A stretch of DNA of 64,000 bases from Coriobacteriaceae bacterium (GCA_025992705.1 DAJPGJ010000001.1:62001-126000); one strand, 5' to 3'; positions 33,316-41,839 are shown, numbered from the stretch's first letter. A program made the numbers and translations. Notes: generated by a model not told the origin, from the sequence alone.

Positions 33316-34414
33316 CGACGTCCACGGTAAGCTGGGATTTGGCCTCATGCGCCTGCCGAAGATCGATGGCGAGATCGACATCCCGCAATTCGGCGACATG
33401 GTCGACGCCTTCCTCGGTGCCGGCTTCAACTACTTCGACACGGCCTGGGCCTATCCGGGAAGCGAGGAGGCCACGCGCAAGGCGCTGGTCGAGCGCTATC
33501 CGCGCGATGCGTTCCTGCTCGCCACCAAAGCCGCCCCCTGGTTCAAATGCAATAACGCCCAGGAGGCGTACGCCCAGCTCGAGACCTCGCTCGAGCGCAC
33601 AGGCGCCGGCTACATCGACTACTACCTCATGCACAACCTGGGAAGCGTGCGCACCGAGGTGTTTGACCGCTTCGACATGTGGGAGTTCGCGCGGCGCAAG
33701 CGCGAGGAGGGCGTCATCCGCCATCTCGGGCTTTCCATCCACGACAGCGCCGATGCGCTTGATGCCGTGCTAGATGAGCATCCCGAAGTCGAGTTCGTGC
33801 AGCTCCAGCTGAACTATCTCGACTGGGATAACCCGGTGCATCAGAGCCACGCATGTCTCGAGGTCGCGCGCAAGCACGGCAAGCCCGTCGTGGTCATGGA
33901 GCCGCTGCGTGGCGGATTGCTGGCAAATCCTCCCGAATCCGTGCGCCATGTCTTTGAGCAAGCCGACCCGACGAGCTCGTGTGCGTCGTGGGCCTTACGC
34001 TTTGCTGCCAGTCAGCCCGATGTGGCTGTCGTGCTTTCGGGCATGAGTGACCTTGCGCAGATGGAAGCCAACATCCACACCATGCGGGATTTCAAATGCA
34101 TGGGTGCCGAGGAGGAGGCGGTGATTGCGCGTGCGCAGGACGAGTTCGCGAAGTTCGACCTCATCCCCTGCACCGGATGCGATTACTGCGCGAAGGCATG
34201 CCCGGCCAACATCGGCATCTCGGGCGCACTGCTTGCGCTCAATGCGCACACGATGTTCGGTAGCTACAAGAACGAGTGGATCGTCGGTGGCGAGCGCAAG
34301 AACAAGCGCAAGCCGAGCGAGTGCCTGCAATGCGGTGCCTGCGAGAAGGTGTGCCCGCAGCAAATCCCCATCGTTGCCGACCTCAAACGCGCGGTCGAGC
34401 TGCTTGGCTTGTAA
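33302..34414 (+). CDS. Aldo/keto reductase with C-terminal ferredoxin domain
   Basis: A 370-residue fusion like that at 14068: barrel with GFGLMRLP and YFDTAWAYPGSEEATRKAL, then two cysteine groups CTGCDYCAKACPANIGIS and CLQCGACEKVCPQQIPI. It likely reduces a carbonyl with electron input from a FeS relay. ATG at 33302 lies inside the end of nnrE and follows GAGGAG. A cofactor repair enzyme beside a nicotinamide-using reductase suggests a shared need to keep NAD(P)H intact. Confidence 0.9.
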   Translation: MTCFDDVHGKLGFGLMRLPKIDGEIDIPQFGDMVDAFLGAGFNYFDTAWAYPGSEEATRKALVERYPRDAFLLATKAAPWFKCNNAQEAYAQLETSLERTGAGYIDYYLMHNLGSVRTEVFDRFDMWEFARRKREEGVIRHLGLSIHDSADALDAVLDEHPEVEFVQLQLNYLDWDNPVHQSHACLEVARKHGKPVVVMEPLRGGLLANPPESVRHVFEQADPTSSCASWALRFAASQPDVAVVLSGMSDLAQMEANIHTMRDFKCMGAEEEAVIARAQDEFAKFDLIPCTGCDYCAKACPANIGISGALLALNAHTMFGSYKNEWIVGGERKNKRKPSECLQCGACEKVCPQQIPIVADLKRAVELLGL

Positions 34415-34437
34415 ATGGCAGGGCGCTTTCGCCTGTC

Positions 34438-34836
34438 TTATTGGAACGCGATGCTACTGAGCGACTGCTCTACGCTTGGCGTGAGCTCGTCAACCTTGCC
34501 CTCGGCAAATGCCAGGATCTCGTCCTTTGTGAGGAAGCCCTCGTGCTTGGCAATGAGTTCTCCGTTATCGACGAGAATGAACGAGGGGGTCTCAGAGATG
34601 CCGTAGACATTACCCTTGGTCCACATGACTTCGGCATTCGCATGATAGACCTCAACACCGTGCTCCCTGATGGCAGGTGCCATCTCGTCAAGCAGCGGGG
34701 CTTCGCGCTGGCAGTGGGGACACCAGGTTACGAAGAACTCGACCATGACGCGACCGGGGGCATTGTCGACCTTTTGCTCCCAGGTCTCCTCGTCTTTTAT
34801 CTCCATGATTACATCGCTATCGAATACATCTTGCAT
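34438..34836 (-). CDS. Thioredoxin family protein
   Basis: A 132-residue thioredoxin fold with the active site FVTWCPHCQREAPLL (WCPHC) and the cis-Pro region ETPSFILVDNGELI. The redox pair CPHC is like that of some cytosolic thiol-disulphide reductases. An N-terminal extension of about 20 residues has no signal peptide. ATG at 34836 follows AAAGAGGCGA; a longer reading to 34899 is not supported. Monocistronic, convergent with the aldo/keto reductase gene. Confidence 0.88.
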   Translation of the reverse strand: MQDVFDSDVIMEIKDEETWEQKVDNAPGRVMVEFFVTWCPHCQREAPLLDEMAPAIREHGVEVYHANAEVMWTKGNVYGISETPSFILVDNGELIAKHEGFLTKDEILAFAEGKVDELTPSVEQSLSSIAFQ

Positions 34837-35090
34837 GGCGAATCGCCTCTTTCCGATGATGCGGCGCTTGTCTGCGCCTGCTAACTTCCATGCTAGCACC
34901 AGTCAACACCGATGATGTCGTCAATACGACTTCTCCAGATATATTTTGACAAAAGATAATCTCGACGAGTGGGGCTTCGTACATTGCGCATGTCACCCAG
35001 ACATGACATATTCGCCCGATTATCTCCACTTCAAGCTGGTGGATTGCGCGTATTTGCTGTCGTACACTCTTTCGCGGAGGTGCGAAACGT
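34837..35090. other. Intergenic region between trx-like and XRE-AbrB genes
   Basis: A 254-bp gap between divergent genes. On the plus strand it has TTGACA at 34946-34951 without a well-spaced -10 hexamer, then a strong ribosome binding site (GGAGGTG) before the XRE-AbrB gene. A frame open from about 34946 to the regulator start is noted but unsupported. Confidence 0.4.
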
Positions 35091-35519
35091 ATGATTTCTC
35101 AGAACATTCGCTCGCTGCGTGAACACGAGGGGTTTACCCAAGAGGCGCTCGCGAGCCGTCTGGGGGTGGCGCGGCAGACGGTTGCCAAATGGGAGTCCGG
35201 GGAGGCCACACCGGACCTCGAGAACGTTCGCGCCCTCGCAAGGCTTTTCGGCGTGTCCATCGACGATTTGGCCAATCACGACGAAGTGGCAAGCGGCTAC
35301 CCCATTCCCCCGCGCGGCAAGCATATCTTCGGTGTGGTGCGTGTGGGCGAGCGGGGGCAGGTGGTCATTCCCAAACGCGCACGCGAGGTGTTCGATCTCG
35401 TGCCTGGCAGCGAACTACTCGTGCTCGGGGACGAATCGCAAGGGCTCGCCCTGCAGAAAGTCGAGGATGCGCTCGCGATGATGGAATCCTTTGGCCGAGC
35501 AATTAACGAGAGACACTAG
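35091..35519 (+). CDS. XRE-AbrB fusion transcriptional regulator
   Basis: A 142-residue protein joining two DNA-binding domains: an XRE helix-turn-helix (IRSLREHEGFTQEALASRLG, TVAKWESGEATPDLENV) and a SpoVT/AbrB swapped-hairpin domain (VVRVGERGQVVIPKRAREVF ... LLVLGDE). AbrB domains usually dimerise and bind DNA with loose specificity. It is first gene of an apparent operon with an ABC transporter (starts 24 bp later) and probably controls it. ATG at 35091 follows GGAGGTG. Confidence 0.9.
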   Translation: MISQNIRSLREHEGFTQEALASRLGVARQTVAKWESGEATPDLENVRALARLFGVSIDDLANHDEVASGYPIPPRGKHIFGVVRVGERGQVVIPKRAREVFDLVPGSELLVLGDESQGLALQKVEDALAMMESFGRAINERH

Positions 35520-35542
35520 CGGCACACGCGGAAAGGTAAATC

Positions 35543-36379
35543 ATGGCTCAAGATTCTGCGCCCCTGGTAGAAGTCAGGGGGCTTGGCAAACGTTACCCTG
35601 CGTTCACGCTCGAGGACGTGTCCTTCGCGGTTGGTGCCGGCTCGATCACGGGCTTCATCGGGCGCAATGGCGCAGGCAAATCCACCACGCTGAAGTGCCT
35701 GGAAGGCTCCGTGCACCCCGATGCGGGAAGCGTCACGTACTTCGGACAACCTTTTGCGGGACACGAGGAACAGGCCAAGCGGCTCATCGGCTTCGAGCTG
35801 GGCGGTGCCGACTTCTACCGCAACAAGCGCGCGTCCACCATCGCCGCCGTCACCCGTCGCTTCTACGATAACTGGGATCAGGGTGCTTTCGAGAACTACT
35901 GCCGGCTTTTCTCCGTCGATCAAGCCAAACGTGTGAAGGAGCTGTCGCAGGGCATGCGCGTCAAGTTTGCCGTGGCCCTCGCGTTATCGCACCGCTCGAA
36001 GTTGCTCGTGCTCGACGAACCCACGAGCGGATTGGATCCCGCTTCGCGTGAGGAAGTGCTCGACGTTTTCCTGCAGCTCGCACGCGACGAGGGAGTGGGG
36101 ATTCTGTTCTCGACACACATCACGTCCGATCTCGACAAATGCGCCGATCATATCGTCTACATCGAAAACGGCCGCATCATCGGTTCGGGCGCGCTGACGG
36201 ACTTCAAGGACTCGTATCGCGTGGCGCCGCTTGCCGAGGCCAGAGCCGCAGGTACGCAGGTCATCGGCATCCGCCATTCCGTCTTGGGCGACACGGCGCT
36301 CGTGCCCGCTTCGGCGGGCATCGGCACGGCGGCAACTCTCGATGACATCATGACCCACGCCCACAAGGAGGTGGCCTGA
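35543..36379 (+). CDS. ABC transporter ATP-binding protein
   Basis: A 278-residue ATPase: Walker A GFIGRNGAGKSTTLKC, signature LSQGMRVKFAVALAL, Walker B LLVLDEPTSGLD and switch His in FSTHITSD. About 70 residues follow the ATPase core. It pairs with the permease that begins immediately after its stop. Group resembles the YtrB/Nod-like exporters under GntR/XRE-type regulators in Gram-positives; the substrate may be a cell-envelope compound or antibiotic. Confidence 0.92.
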   Translation: MAQDSAPLVEVRGLGKRYPAFTLEDVSFAVGAGSITGFIGRNGAGKSTTLKCLEGSVHPDAGSVTYFGQPFAGHEEQAKRLIGFELGGADFYRNKRASTIAAVTRRFYDNWDQGAFENYCRLFSVDQAKRVKELSQGMRVKFAVALALSHRSKLLVLDEPTSGLDPASREEVLDVFLQLARDEGVGILFSTHITSDLDKCADHIVYIENGRIIGSGALTDFKDSYRVAPLAEARAAGTQVIGIRHSVLGDTALVPASAGIGTAATLDDIMTHAHKEVA

Positions 36380-37042
36380 ATGCATGCGCTTTTGGCAAAG
36401 GAGTTCCGGCTGGTGGTACATCCCGCCACGTACATGCTTGTCGTGCTCGGGGCGCTTGTGCTCATTCCGAGCTGGCCATACGCGGTCATCATCCTCTATG
36501 GCATCCTGGTGGCCTTCTTCAACGCCCAGAATGCTCGCGAGATGCGCGACCTTTCCTACTCGTTTGCCCTGCCGGTATCACGCCGCGACATGGTGCGAGC
36601 GCGCGTGCTTGTCATGATTATCATCGAGCTGGCGATGACGACGATCATGGCGCTGTGCATCTGCTTGCGCCCCGTTCTCGGCATTGACGCAGTCGCCGCA
36701 ACACAGCCGATGGTGGGATTGCCGGCCAATATCGCGCTTCTGGGCTTCACGCTTGCGACCTTCGGCATCTTCAACCTCGTCTTCTTCGCGCTGTATTTCA
36801 GGAATCCTGCGAAGATCGGAATGCCGTTTCTCCTGGCTTGCATTCCCGTGACCGTATTTGGCGTTACGTTCGAAGCGGCCCCGTTCATCCCCATCGAGGC
36901 ATGCGCGCTCATCAGCACGCCGGGATTCGGAAACCTTGCCGCCCAGCTCATCGTGCTATTCGCGAGCATCGCGTTCTTCGTCGCGCTCAGCGCGCTTGCA
37001 ACCAGGCTCGCCTCGCGCGCCTTCGCCACGTACGACGCGTAA
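36380..37042 (+). CDS. ABC-2 type permease
   Basis: A 220-residue protein with six hydrophobic helices and the ABC-2 pattern: N-terminal KEFRLVVHP and a loop SYSFALPVSRRDMVRARVL that contacts the ATPase. It is the partner of the ATPase ending at 36379, with no gap between the genes. The short C-terminus has no soluble domain. Export direction and substrate are inferred only from the family. Confidence 0.87.
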   Translation: MHALLAKEFRLVVHPATYMLVVLGALVLIPSWPYAVIILYGILVAFFNAQNAREMRDLSYSFALPVSRRDMVRARVLVMIIIELAMTTIMALCICLRPVLGIDAVAATQPMVGLPANIALLGFTLATFGIFNLVFFALYFRNPAKIGMPFLLACIPVTVFGVTFEAAPFIPIEACALISTPGFGNLAAQLIVLFASIAFFVALSALATRLASRAFATYDA

Positions 37043-37183
37043 AACCCAACCCTACGTCAGACACGAATCTTGCCCGCCTCTCGAGAGAAGCGATAGATTA
37101 AACGGAGCATTGTATCGATGTCAGCCCTTTGATTATGCCGCTTGTCCATTGTTCCGTACGGAGGCTTCGCGCCACAGCCGCTA

Positions 37184-37717
37184 TCACAGCGCGTACTCGA
37201 ACATGTCAAGGTCGACGGTTCCCAAATCATCGTAATAAACTGAATGTGCGCCGTGATTGACGAAGCCGAGCTTGTCGTAAAGCCCATGGGAGCGCACGTT
37301 GTCGACAAAGGTGTCGAGCTGCAAGGCGCGCAATCCCTCCCCACGCGACACGTCAATCGCAAATTCCATGAGCATGGAGGCGTAACCGCGACCATGATAT
37401 GCTGGCCGCGTGGCAACCGAATGCACGATGCCGAGCTCGTCAAGGGGCGCGTCCACCTTCCAGGGCACGGCCTCGTAACCGGGTGCTCTGTCATGATTGA
37501 CGACAAGCGCTGTGGCAATGTTGCCATCCTCGGCGATGCCAATGAACATGTATCCTCGCTCCACCGACTCACGCAAATGGGCGTCACTCGGATGCTTGTC
37601 ATGCTGCCAGAGGATGTCAAAGTCCGTCCCCTGCATCTCCTCGATCATGTTGTAGTAGAAATCCATGACGGCATCTTTGTCCGCCAGCGCTGCCCTGCGC
37701 GTCAAAAGGAACCCCAT
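37184..37717 (-). CDS. GNAT family N-acetyltransferase
   Basis: A 177-residue GNAT domain. The acetyl-CoA loop is VATRPAYHGRGYASML, followed by QLDTFVDNVRSHGLYDKLGF, the typical final strands. Acceptor unknown. ATG at 37717 follows GGGGAG; the longer reading to 37837 runs into the REP-like palindrome upstream. It converges with the ABC permease across about 140 bp in which I see no other gene. Confidence 0.9.
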   Translation of the reverse strand: MGFLLTRRAALADKDAVMDFYYNMIEEMQGTDFDILWQHDKHPSDAHLRESVERGYMFIGIAEDGNIATALVVNHDRAPGYEAVPWKVDAPLDELGIVHSVATRPAYHGRGYASMLMEFAIDVSRGEGLRALQLDTFVDNVRSHGLYDKLGFVNHGAHSVYYDDLGTVDLDMFEYAL

Positions 37718-37813
37718 CGTACGCTCCCCATCGTTCGTGGCCTTTGCTACAGGATAAACGCTCGCATGCACATGCGACATTTCATCCCGCGAGCGGCTGG
37801 GCGGCAATGGGGC

Positions 37814-37850
37814 GAAAATGTGACAGGTGCCTGGCACCTGTCACATTTTC
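37814..37850. repeat. Perfect REP-like palindrome (GTGACAGGTGCC family)
   Basis: An 18-bp arm (GAAAATGTGACAGGTGCC) and its exact complement flank one base. The same core recurs at 39803-39839 and 46437-46471. It lies between the divergent GNAT gene and the terminator of the DUF5692 gene. Confidence 0.85.
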
Positions 37851-37862
37851 GGGGAGAACGAA

Positions 37863-37892
37863 AGAGAAGCCGCCCAGTGGGACGGCTTCTCT
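37863..37892 (-). terminator. Hairpin after the TetR-DUF5692 module
   Basis: AGAGAAGCCG and CGGCTTCTCT flank a ten-base loop. A nearly identical hairpin follows the paralogous module at 62137-62166, so it is part of the duplicated unit. No clear T-run follows on the minus strand. Confidence 0.6.
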
Positions 37893-37961
37893 CGTTGGGA
37901 GCTGATGCGAATGGCCATGGGCCGAAACGGCCATCCGCATCATACGGAATGGAGGGGCGCG

Positions 37962-39101
37962 TTACTCGCGCTTGATGGTATCGACCTCGACTTCAGTTTC
38001 GTTGGCATCCTTCCTCACGTACACGAAGCCCAGCTCGCCGTCCACGGGCAGCTCGTTGTAGGCGACCATCTCGGCAATCTCGGCCGGCGTGGCGCTCTTG
38101 GGCTCGGTCTCAAGCAGATAGGCGGTGTCAGCACGACGCGCCATGGCATCCCTGAAGTCCTTCGTGCCCACGAAGACCTCCTGCTTGTACGGGTTGACGT
38201 GCAGCTTCTTGGAGCGGTAGATGATGTAGCCAAGCGCCAGGATGTTGGCAATCAGGGCGATGGAGGCGACCACGGTGTTGACCGCCGGGTCGTTCACCGA
38301 CTGCACCGCGAAGATGGAGTCGTTGGCGAACATGGGCACCATCTGGCAGAACATGCACCACATCGAGAGAGTAAACGCACGGTTCTGGATCCAGCCGCCC
38401 TTGTTCCAGATGAGGCCGGCGATGGTCGGTGCCAGAAGGAGCGCAATGCCACAGTACCAAGAATGCGTCGGCAGGCAGTTGTAGGTGTAGCAGAAGTTCC
38501 AGAGGTCGTAGGCGATGATGAAGACCCACGTCATGTCGGGCCACAGCATGTCCTGGCGCTTCTTGGAGATGTAGATGCCGAACCAGCCGGTCATGCACAG
38601 GATGTTGAGCAGACCCGCGCAGCCGTTGAGCACGTTATGCCAGCCGCCATTGAGCAGCACACCTTCGTCGGTGACGAAGCTGGAATCCCAGGCGACGATG
38701 GCGCTCTCGAAGTCGCTGGCCACGGCAATCAAGATGTTGATGGCGACGATCACGAACGGGAACGCCTTGAACCAGTGGGAGCGGCCGATCTTTCCCCAGG
38801 AATACTTGAGGGCCATGAAGCCGATGCAGCCCGCGGTCGCGGCATACACCTTGGCGTAGTGGAACCAGCCGCCCATAGTCTGATAGGTGGGGTTGTTGAG
38901 CGCCCATTCGGCACCCATGGCCGCGCCCACTTCCACGGCGATGCAGTACACGGTCATGAAGCCGCATACGCCAATAAACATGAAGATGCCGCCTGCCTTC
39001 GTGCGGCGGGCAAACTCGTTGAGCAGGATGAGCGCGACGAGCACCATGATGAGACCCATCCATTGGAATGGGGCGTTTGCCCCGTAGACGTCAAACAGCA
39101 T
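37962..39101 (-). CDS. DUF5692 family multi-pass membrane protein (copy 3)
   Basis: A 379-residue protein with about nine transmembrane helices (residues 12-295) and a cytosolic acidic tail of about 85 residues. It carries the family core PDMTWVFIIAYDLWNFCYTY followed by CLPTHSWYCGIALLLAPT. It differs from the copy at 62193 at only a handful of scattered residues, mostly in the first 60 residues and the tail. Function unknown. ATG at 39101 follows AAGGAGGG, 16 bp after the tetR stop, so the two genes form an operon. A membrane transporter or sensor under its own repressor fits, but no substrate can be named. Confidence 0.8.
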   Translation of the reverse strand: MLFDVYGANAPFQWMGLIMVLVALILLNEFARRTKAGGIFMFIGVCGFMTVYCIAVEVGAAMGAEWALNNPTYQTMGGWFHYAKVYAATAGCIGFMALKYSWGKIGRSHWFKAFPFVIVAINILIAVASDFESAIVAWDSSFVTDEGVLLNGGWHNVLNGCAGLLNILCMTGWFGIYISKKRQDMLWPDMTWVFIIAYDLWNFCYTYNCLPTHSWYCGIALLLAPTIAGLIWNKGGWIQNRAFTLSMWCMFCQMVPMFANDSIFAVQSVNDPAVNTVVASIALIANILALGYIIYRSKKLHVNPYKQEVFVGTKDFRDAMARRADTAYLLETEPKSATPAEIAEMVAYNELPVDGELGFVYVRKDANETEVEVDTIKRE

Positions 39102-39117
39102 TTCAATCCCTCCTTGC

Positions 39118-39708
39118 TTAGGACCTATCGAGATGGAGTGTCTGAGCAATTACGTCGGCGATAATGGCGTCGTCGGCATCCGGATGCTTGCGCAGATATC
39201 CAATCACACCGAGTACAAGCACGTAGAACGTCTCGTACAGGTGTTGAATCCGTATGTCATGCAGCTCCGCGTAGTCGCGGACGGTGGTATCGATGATGTA
39301 GCGCGTGGTCTCATCCGCCACGCGGTTCACGAACTCGAGGTAGAGTGCCGCGTTCTCGCGCGACGAGAGCGCAATGTGGAACGCGTCGTCCTCGAACAGG
39401 CCGATGCGCAGAAGCTTGACGATCGTGCGAAGCGCATGGTCGATGTCACCTTCGATGCGCCCTTCGTTCCAGAGCTCGAGGGCTTCGATGTAGTCCTGGA
39501 TGTAGTCGTCGAGGACGGCAGAAGTGACGGCATCCTTGTCCGGGAAGTAGTGATAGAAGAGCGTGCGCGTAACGCCGACGCGCTCCGCGATGTCCTTCAC
39601 GGTCGTGCGAGAGAGGCCACGCTCCTCGTAGAGCTCGCGTGCTGCTGCGACGATTTCCAACCGACGCGCATCACTGCGACTTGTCGATATGTCAGTCGTG
39701 TTCTCCAC
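39118..39708 (-). CDS. TetR family transcriptional regulator
   Basis: A 196-residue TetR protein. The DNA-binding domain is near the N-terminus (IVAAARELYEERGLSRTTVK, then GVTRTLFYHYFPDKDAVTSA) followed by an all-helical ligand domain. GTG at 39708 is chosen because GGGGAG lies five bases upstream; a GTG at 39714 overlaps that site. It precedes the DUF5692 gene in one operon and is close to the TetR at 63349. Operator-like GTCAAT/ATTGAC repeats lie upstream, so it likely represses its own operon. Confidence 0.92.
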   Translation of the reverse strand: MENTTDISTSRSDARRLEIVAAARELYEERGLSRTTVKDIAERVGVTRTLFYHYFPDKDAVTSAVLDDYIQDYIEALELWNEGRIEGDIDHALRTIVKLLRIGLFEDDAFHIALSSRENAALYLEFVNRVADETTRYIIDTTVRDYAELHDIRIQHLYETFYVLVLGVIGYLRKHPDADDAIIADVIAQTLHLDRS

Positions 39709-39738
39709 GTTCACTCCCCGTCTCTCAATCCGCGTATT

Positions 39739-39793
39739 AGGCTATCGCGACGGTCGACACAGGGTCAATGAACACAATTGACGAAACGTCAAT
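39739..39793 (-). promoter_or_regulatory. Promoter and operator of the tetR-DUF5692 operon
   Basis: On the minus strand TTGACC (39768-39763) and TAGCCT (39744-39739) form -35 and -10 elements 18 bp apart. The same pair with the same spacing occurs upstream of the second module (63998-63969). A palindrome ATTGACG-AAA-CGTCAAT (39777-39793) sits just upstream, and a third GTCAAT half-site overlaps the -35 box with a seven-base spacing. This suits TetR binding. Confidence 0.6.
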
Positions 39794-39802
39794 GAGAGGA
39801 GG

Positions 39803-39839
39803 AGAAAATGTGACGGGCGCCTGGCACCTGTCACATTCT
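39803..39839. repeat. REP-like palindrome (GTGACAGGTGCC family), diverged
   Basis: Same core as 37814-37850 with a few mismatches in the left arm (GACGGGCGCC against GGCACCTGTC). It lies between the TetR operon promoter and the ABC-F stop codon and could serve as terminator for the ABC-F gene. Confidence 0.7.
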
Positions 39840-39844
39840 GCGGG

Positions 39845-41344
39845 TCAGAGGACTTCCAGCGAGAACGAGTTCACATCGCCGTCGTCGCGCTCAAGATGCC
39901 AGCGTATATCCGCCGTCCTCTCGAGTAGGCGCTCGTCGTGACTCACGAGCAGCAGTGCACCCGGATAAGCGACGAGTACACGCTCGAGGGCTTCGATGGA
40001 ACCGAGGTCCAAGTGATTGGTCGGCTCATCCATGGCTATCAGCACCGGCTGCCGCAAGATGCCCTGCGCGAGCATGAGCTTGCGCATCTCACCCGGGCTC
40101 AGCTCGCTGCCATCCAGGATGCGGTCGGGATCGGAGTTGAGCTGCGCCACGATGGAGAGCACGCGCCCGCGCTCGTTGCGAGACATGTCGCTCAGCGCCA
40201 ACATGATGTGTGCAGCCTGCTCAGGGCCAATTTCCTGCGGGATATACAGGGTGCTCAGGTCATTCGGCACCGCCTCCATGAGAGCCGTGAGCAGCGTCGT
40301 CTTACCGCTACCGTTGACTCCGGCGATGCCGATGTGCTCGGTATTGCCCACCGCGAGGTCGGGCACATGAAGCCGATGCTCGCCGCGCGTCAGGTCGCAA
40401 GCCTCCATGCACACGAACACCTTGCGGGGGCTTGCCTCGGCGTCCATCCAGATATCGCCCGCGTATTCCTTGTTCACGTACGCATCATCAAGCGCCTGCT
40501 GCGCTTTCTTGAGGCGCGCACCCATGCGCGTGGAGAGCTTGCCAGCGACGCCATCCTTCCCGGTATACACCGCAAGCTTGATGCGCTCCTTGCCATCATG
40601 GTCCTTTGCGTCAAGGTATCGGGCGCTTCGCTTCGTAGCCGACCTGCTCGCCTCGCTGCTTCGGCGCGCGGCTTCCGCTTGAAGACGCGACACCTCGCGC
40701 TTGGCGTCCTGCCTCTGCCGCTGCGCGCTCGTAGCTTCGCGCGCTGCCTGGCCCTTCACCTGCGTATAGCTGCCCGGACGCATGATGACGTTTGGACCCT
40801 CGAAACACAGGCATTGGATGACGAGGTCATCCAGGAGCTCGCGGTCGTGGGATATCAGCAGCCCTAGGCCCTGATAGCTCGCGAGCGCGTGCGCGATAGC
40901 ATGGCGTGTACGTGCGTCCACATGGTTGGTTGGCTCGTCCATGACGAGCAAGTCCGGCTCCTCCCAGAGCGCAACCGCAACTTGCAGGCGCTTCTGCTGG
41001 CCACTCGAAAGCGTGTCGTAGCGCCAGGGCCAATCGTCATCGATGCCGAGTGCCGCGCGCAGACGCACGGCGCGTTGCCCCCATGAGCAAGCGAAGTCTT
41101 CGAGTCGCGCGGGAGCGATGGTCGCGTCTTGCTCGCAGTAGGCAGCGACAAGCCCGCATGGAGAGGCCGCTCCGCTATCAGGCGAAAGCAGCCCAGCCGC
41201 GATGCGGGCAAGCGTGCTCTTGCCGCAGCCGTTATTGCCGATGATGCCCGTCCAACCTTGCGGGAAGACGGCGCTCACATCCGCAAGCACGGTTTGGGTC
41301 GAACCGGGATAGGAATAGGAAACATGATTCAGGGTAATCTGCAT
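39845..41344 (-). CDS. ABC-F family ATPase
   Basis: A 499-residue protein with two ABC domains and no membrane part. Walker A motifs are GNNGCGKSTLA and GVNGSGKTTLL; signatures LSSGQQKRLQVA and LSPGEMRKLMLA; Walker B sites are LLVMDEPTNHVD and LIAMDEPTNHLD. A basic, coiled linker (about residues 190-290) joins them. ABC-F proteins act on the ribosome and may give antibiotic protection (Lsa/Vga/Msr type) or regulate translation. ATG at 41344 follows AGCGAGG. Monocistronic. Confidence 0.9.
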   Translation of the reverse strand: MQITLNHVSYSYPGSTQTVLADVSAVFPQGWTGIIGNNGCGKSTLARIAAGLLSPDSGAASPCGLVAAYCEQDATIAPARLEDFACSWGQRAVRLRAALGIDDDWPWRYDTLSSGQQKRLQVAVALWEEPDLLVMDEPTNHVDARTRHAIAHALASYQGLGLLISHDRELLDDLVIQCLCFEGPNVIMRPGSYTQVKGQAAREATSAQRQRQDAKREVSRLQAEAARRSSEASRSATKRSARYLDAKDHDGKERIKLAVYTGKDGVAGKLSTRMGARLKKAQQALDDAYVNKEYAGDIWMDAEASPRKVFVCMEACDLTRGEHRLHVPDLAVGNTEHIGIAGVNGSGKTTLLTALMEAVPNDLSTLYIPQEIGPEQAAHIMLALSDMSRNERGRVLSIVAQLNSDPDRILDGSELSPGEMRKLMLAQGILRQPVLIAMDEPTNHLDLGSIEALERVLVAYPGALLLVSHDERLLERTADIRWHLERDDGDVNSFSLEVL

Positions 41345-41530
41345 GGGGACCTCGCTTGATGACAGTGCAGCATGCCCGCCATCGAAGACGGCTTGCCGCG
41401 AAACGGAATGAGTCATCAGCTAGAGGCGCAAGGTCCAGTTCCCCTCATCAGAGCTCGGCATCTTGGCGCGCCACCGCCACCGAGCCAAACAGCGGCCACA
41501 TGATAGCACAGAGGGCAAGTGAGCTACCGC

Positions 41531-41839
41531 CTATGTGCCGAAGCGTTTTGTTGGGTCGGTACGCTGGTCTTCGATATAGGCGACATTCACTTTGAGACAG
41601 GACTCGTCGATATCGTAATAAATGCCATAGTGGCCAGCGTAGACAACCATGATTGGTTTCTCCGGCGTAGCCGCTTCGTAGAGCGGATCGTAGGTACGTC
41701 CCATCGTGGGAGTTGTTGCAAGCGCTTGCAAGACATTGTCGACTGCCCGCAGGTCGGCCCTCGAGCCAATTGCCATTAAGGCAATTTCTGATGTCGGAGA
41801 AAGGATGACCTCGTAAAGAGGCAAATCGTCATCACTCAT
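41531..41839 (-). CDS. RelE/ParE family toxin
   Basis: A 102-residue small toxin-fold protein: EVILSPTSEIALMAIG, then PIMVVYAGHYGIYYDIDESCLKVNVAYIEDQRTDP. The C-terminal strand pattern fits the ParE/RelE superfamily, though the usual basic/His catalytic residues are not obvious, so it could be a ParE-like gyrase inhibitor or inactive. Its start overlaps the antitoxin stop as ATGA. Confidence 0.75.
   Translation of the reverse strand: MSDDDLPLYEVILSPTSEIALMAIGSRADLRAVDNVLQALATTPTMGRTYDPLYEAATPEKPIMVVYAGHYGIYYDIDESCLKVNVAYIEDQRTDPTKRFGT

Noticed and set aside
34946..35110. Open plus-strand frame of about 50 codons upstream of the XRE-AbrB gene
   Set aside because: It begins in a TTGACA promoter-like element, has no binding site and no recognisable family; possible remnant only.
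37827..39164. Long plus-strand frame over DUF5692 copy 3
   Set aside because: Antisense shadow; the minus-strand gene has a good start, transmembrane pattern and paralogues.
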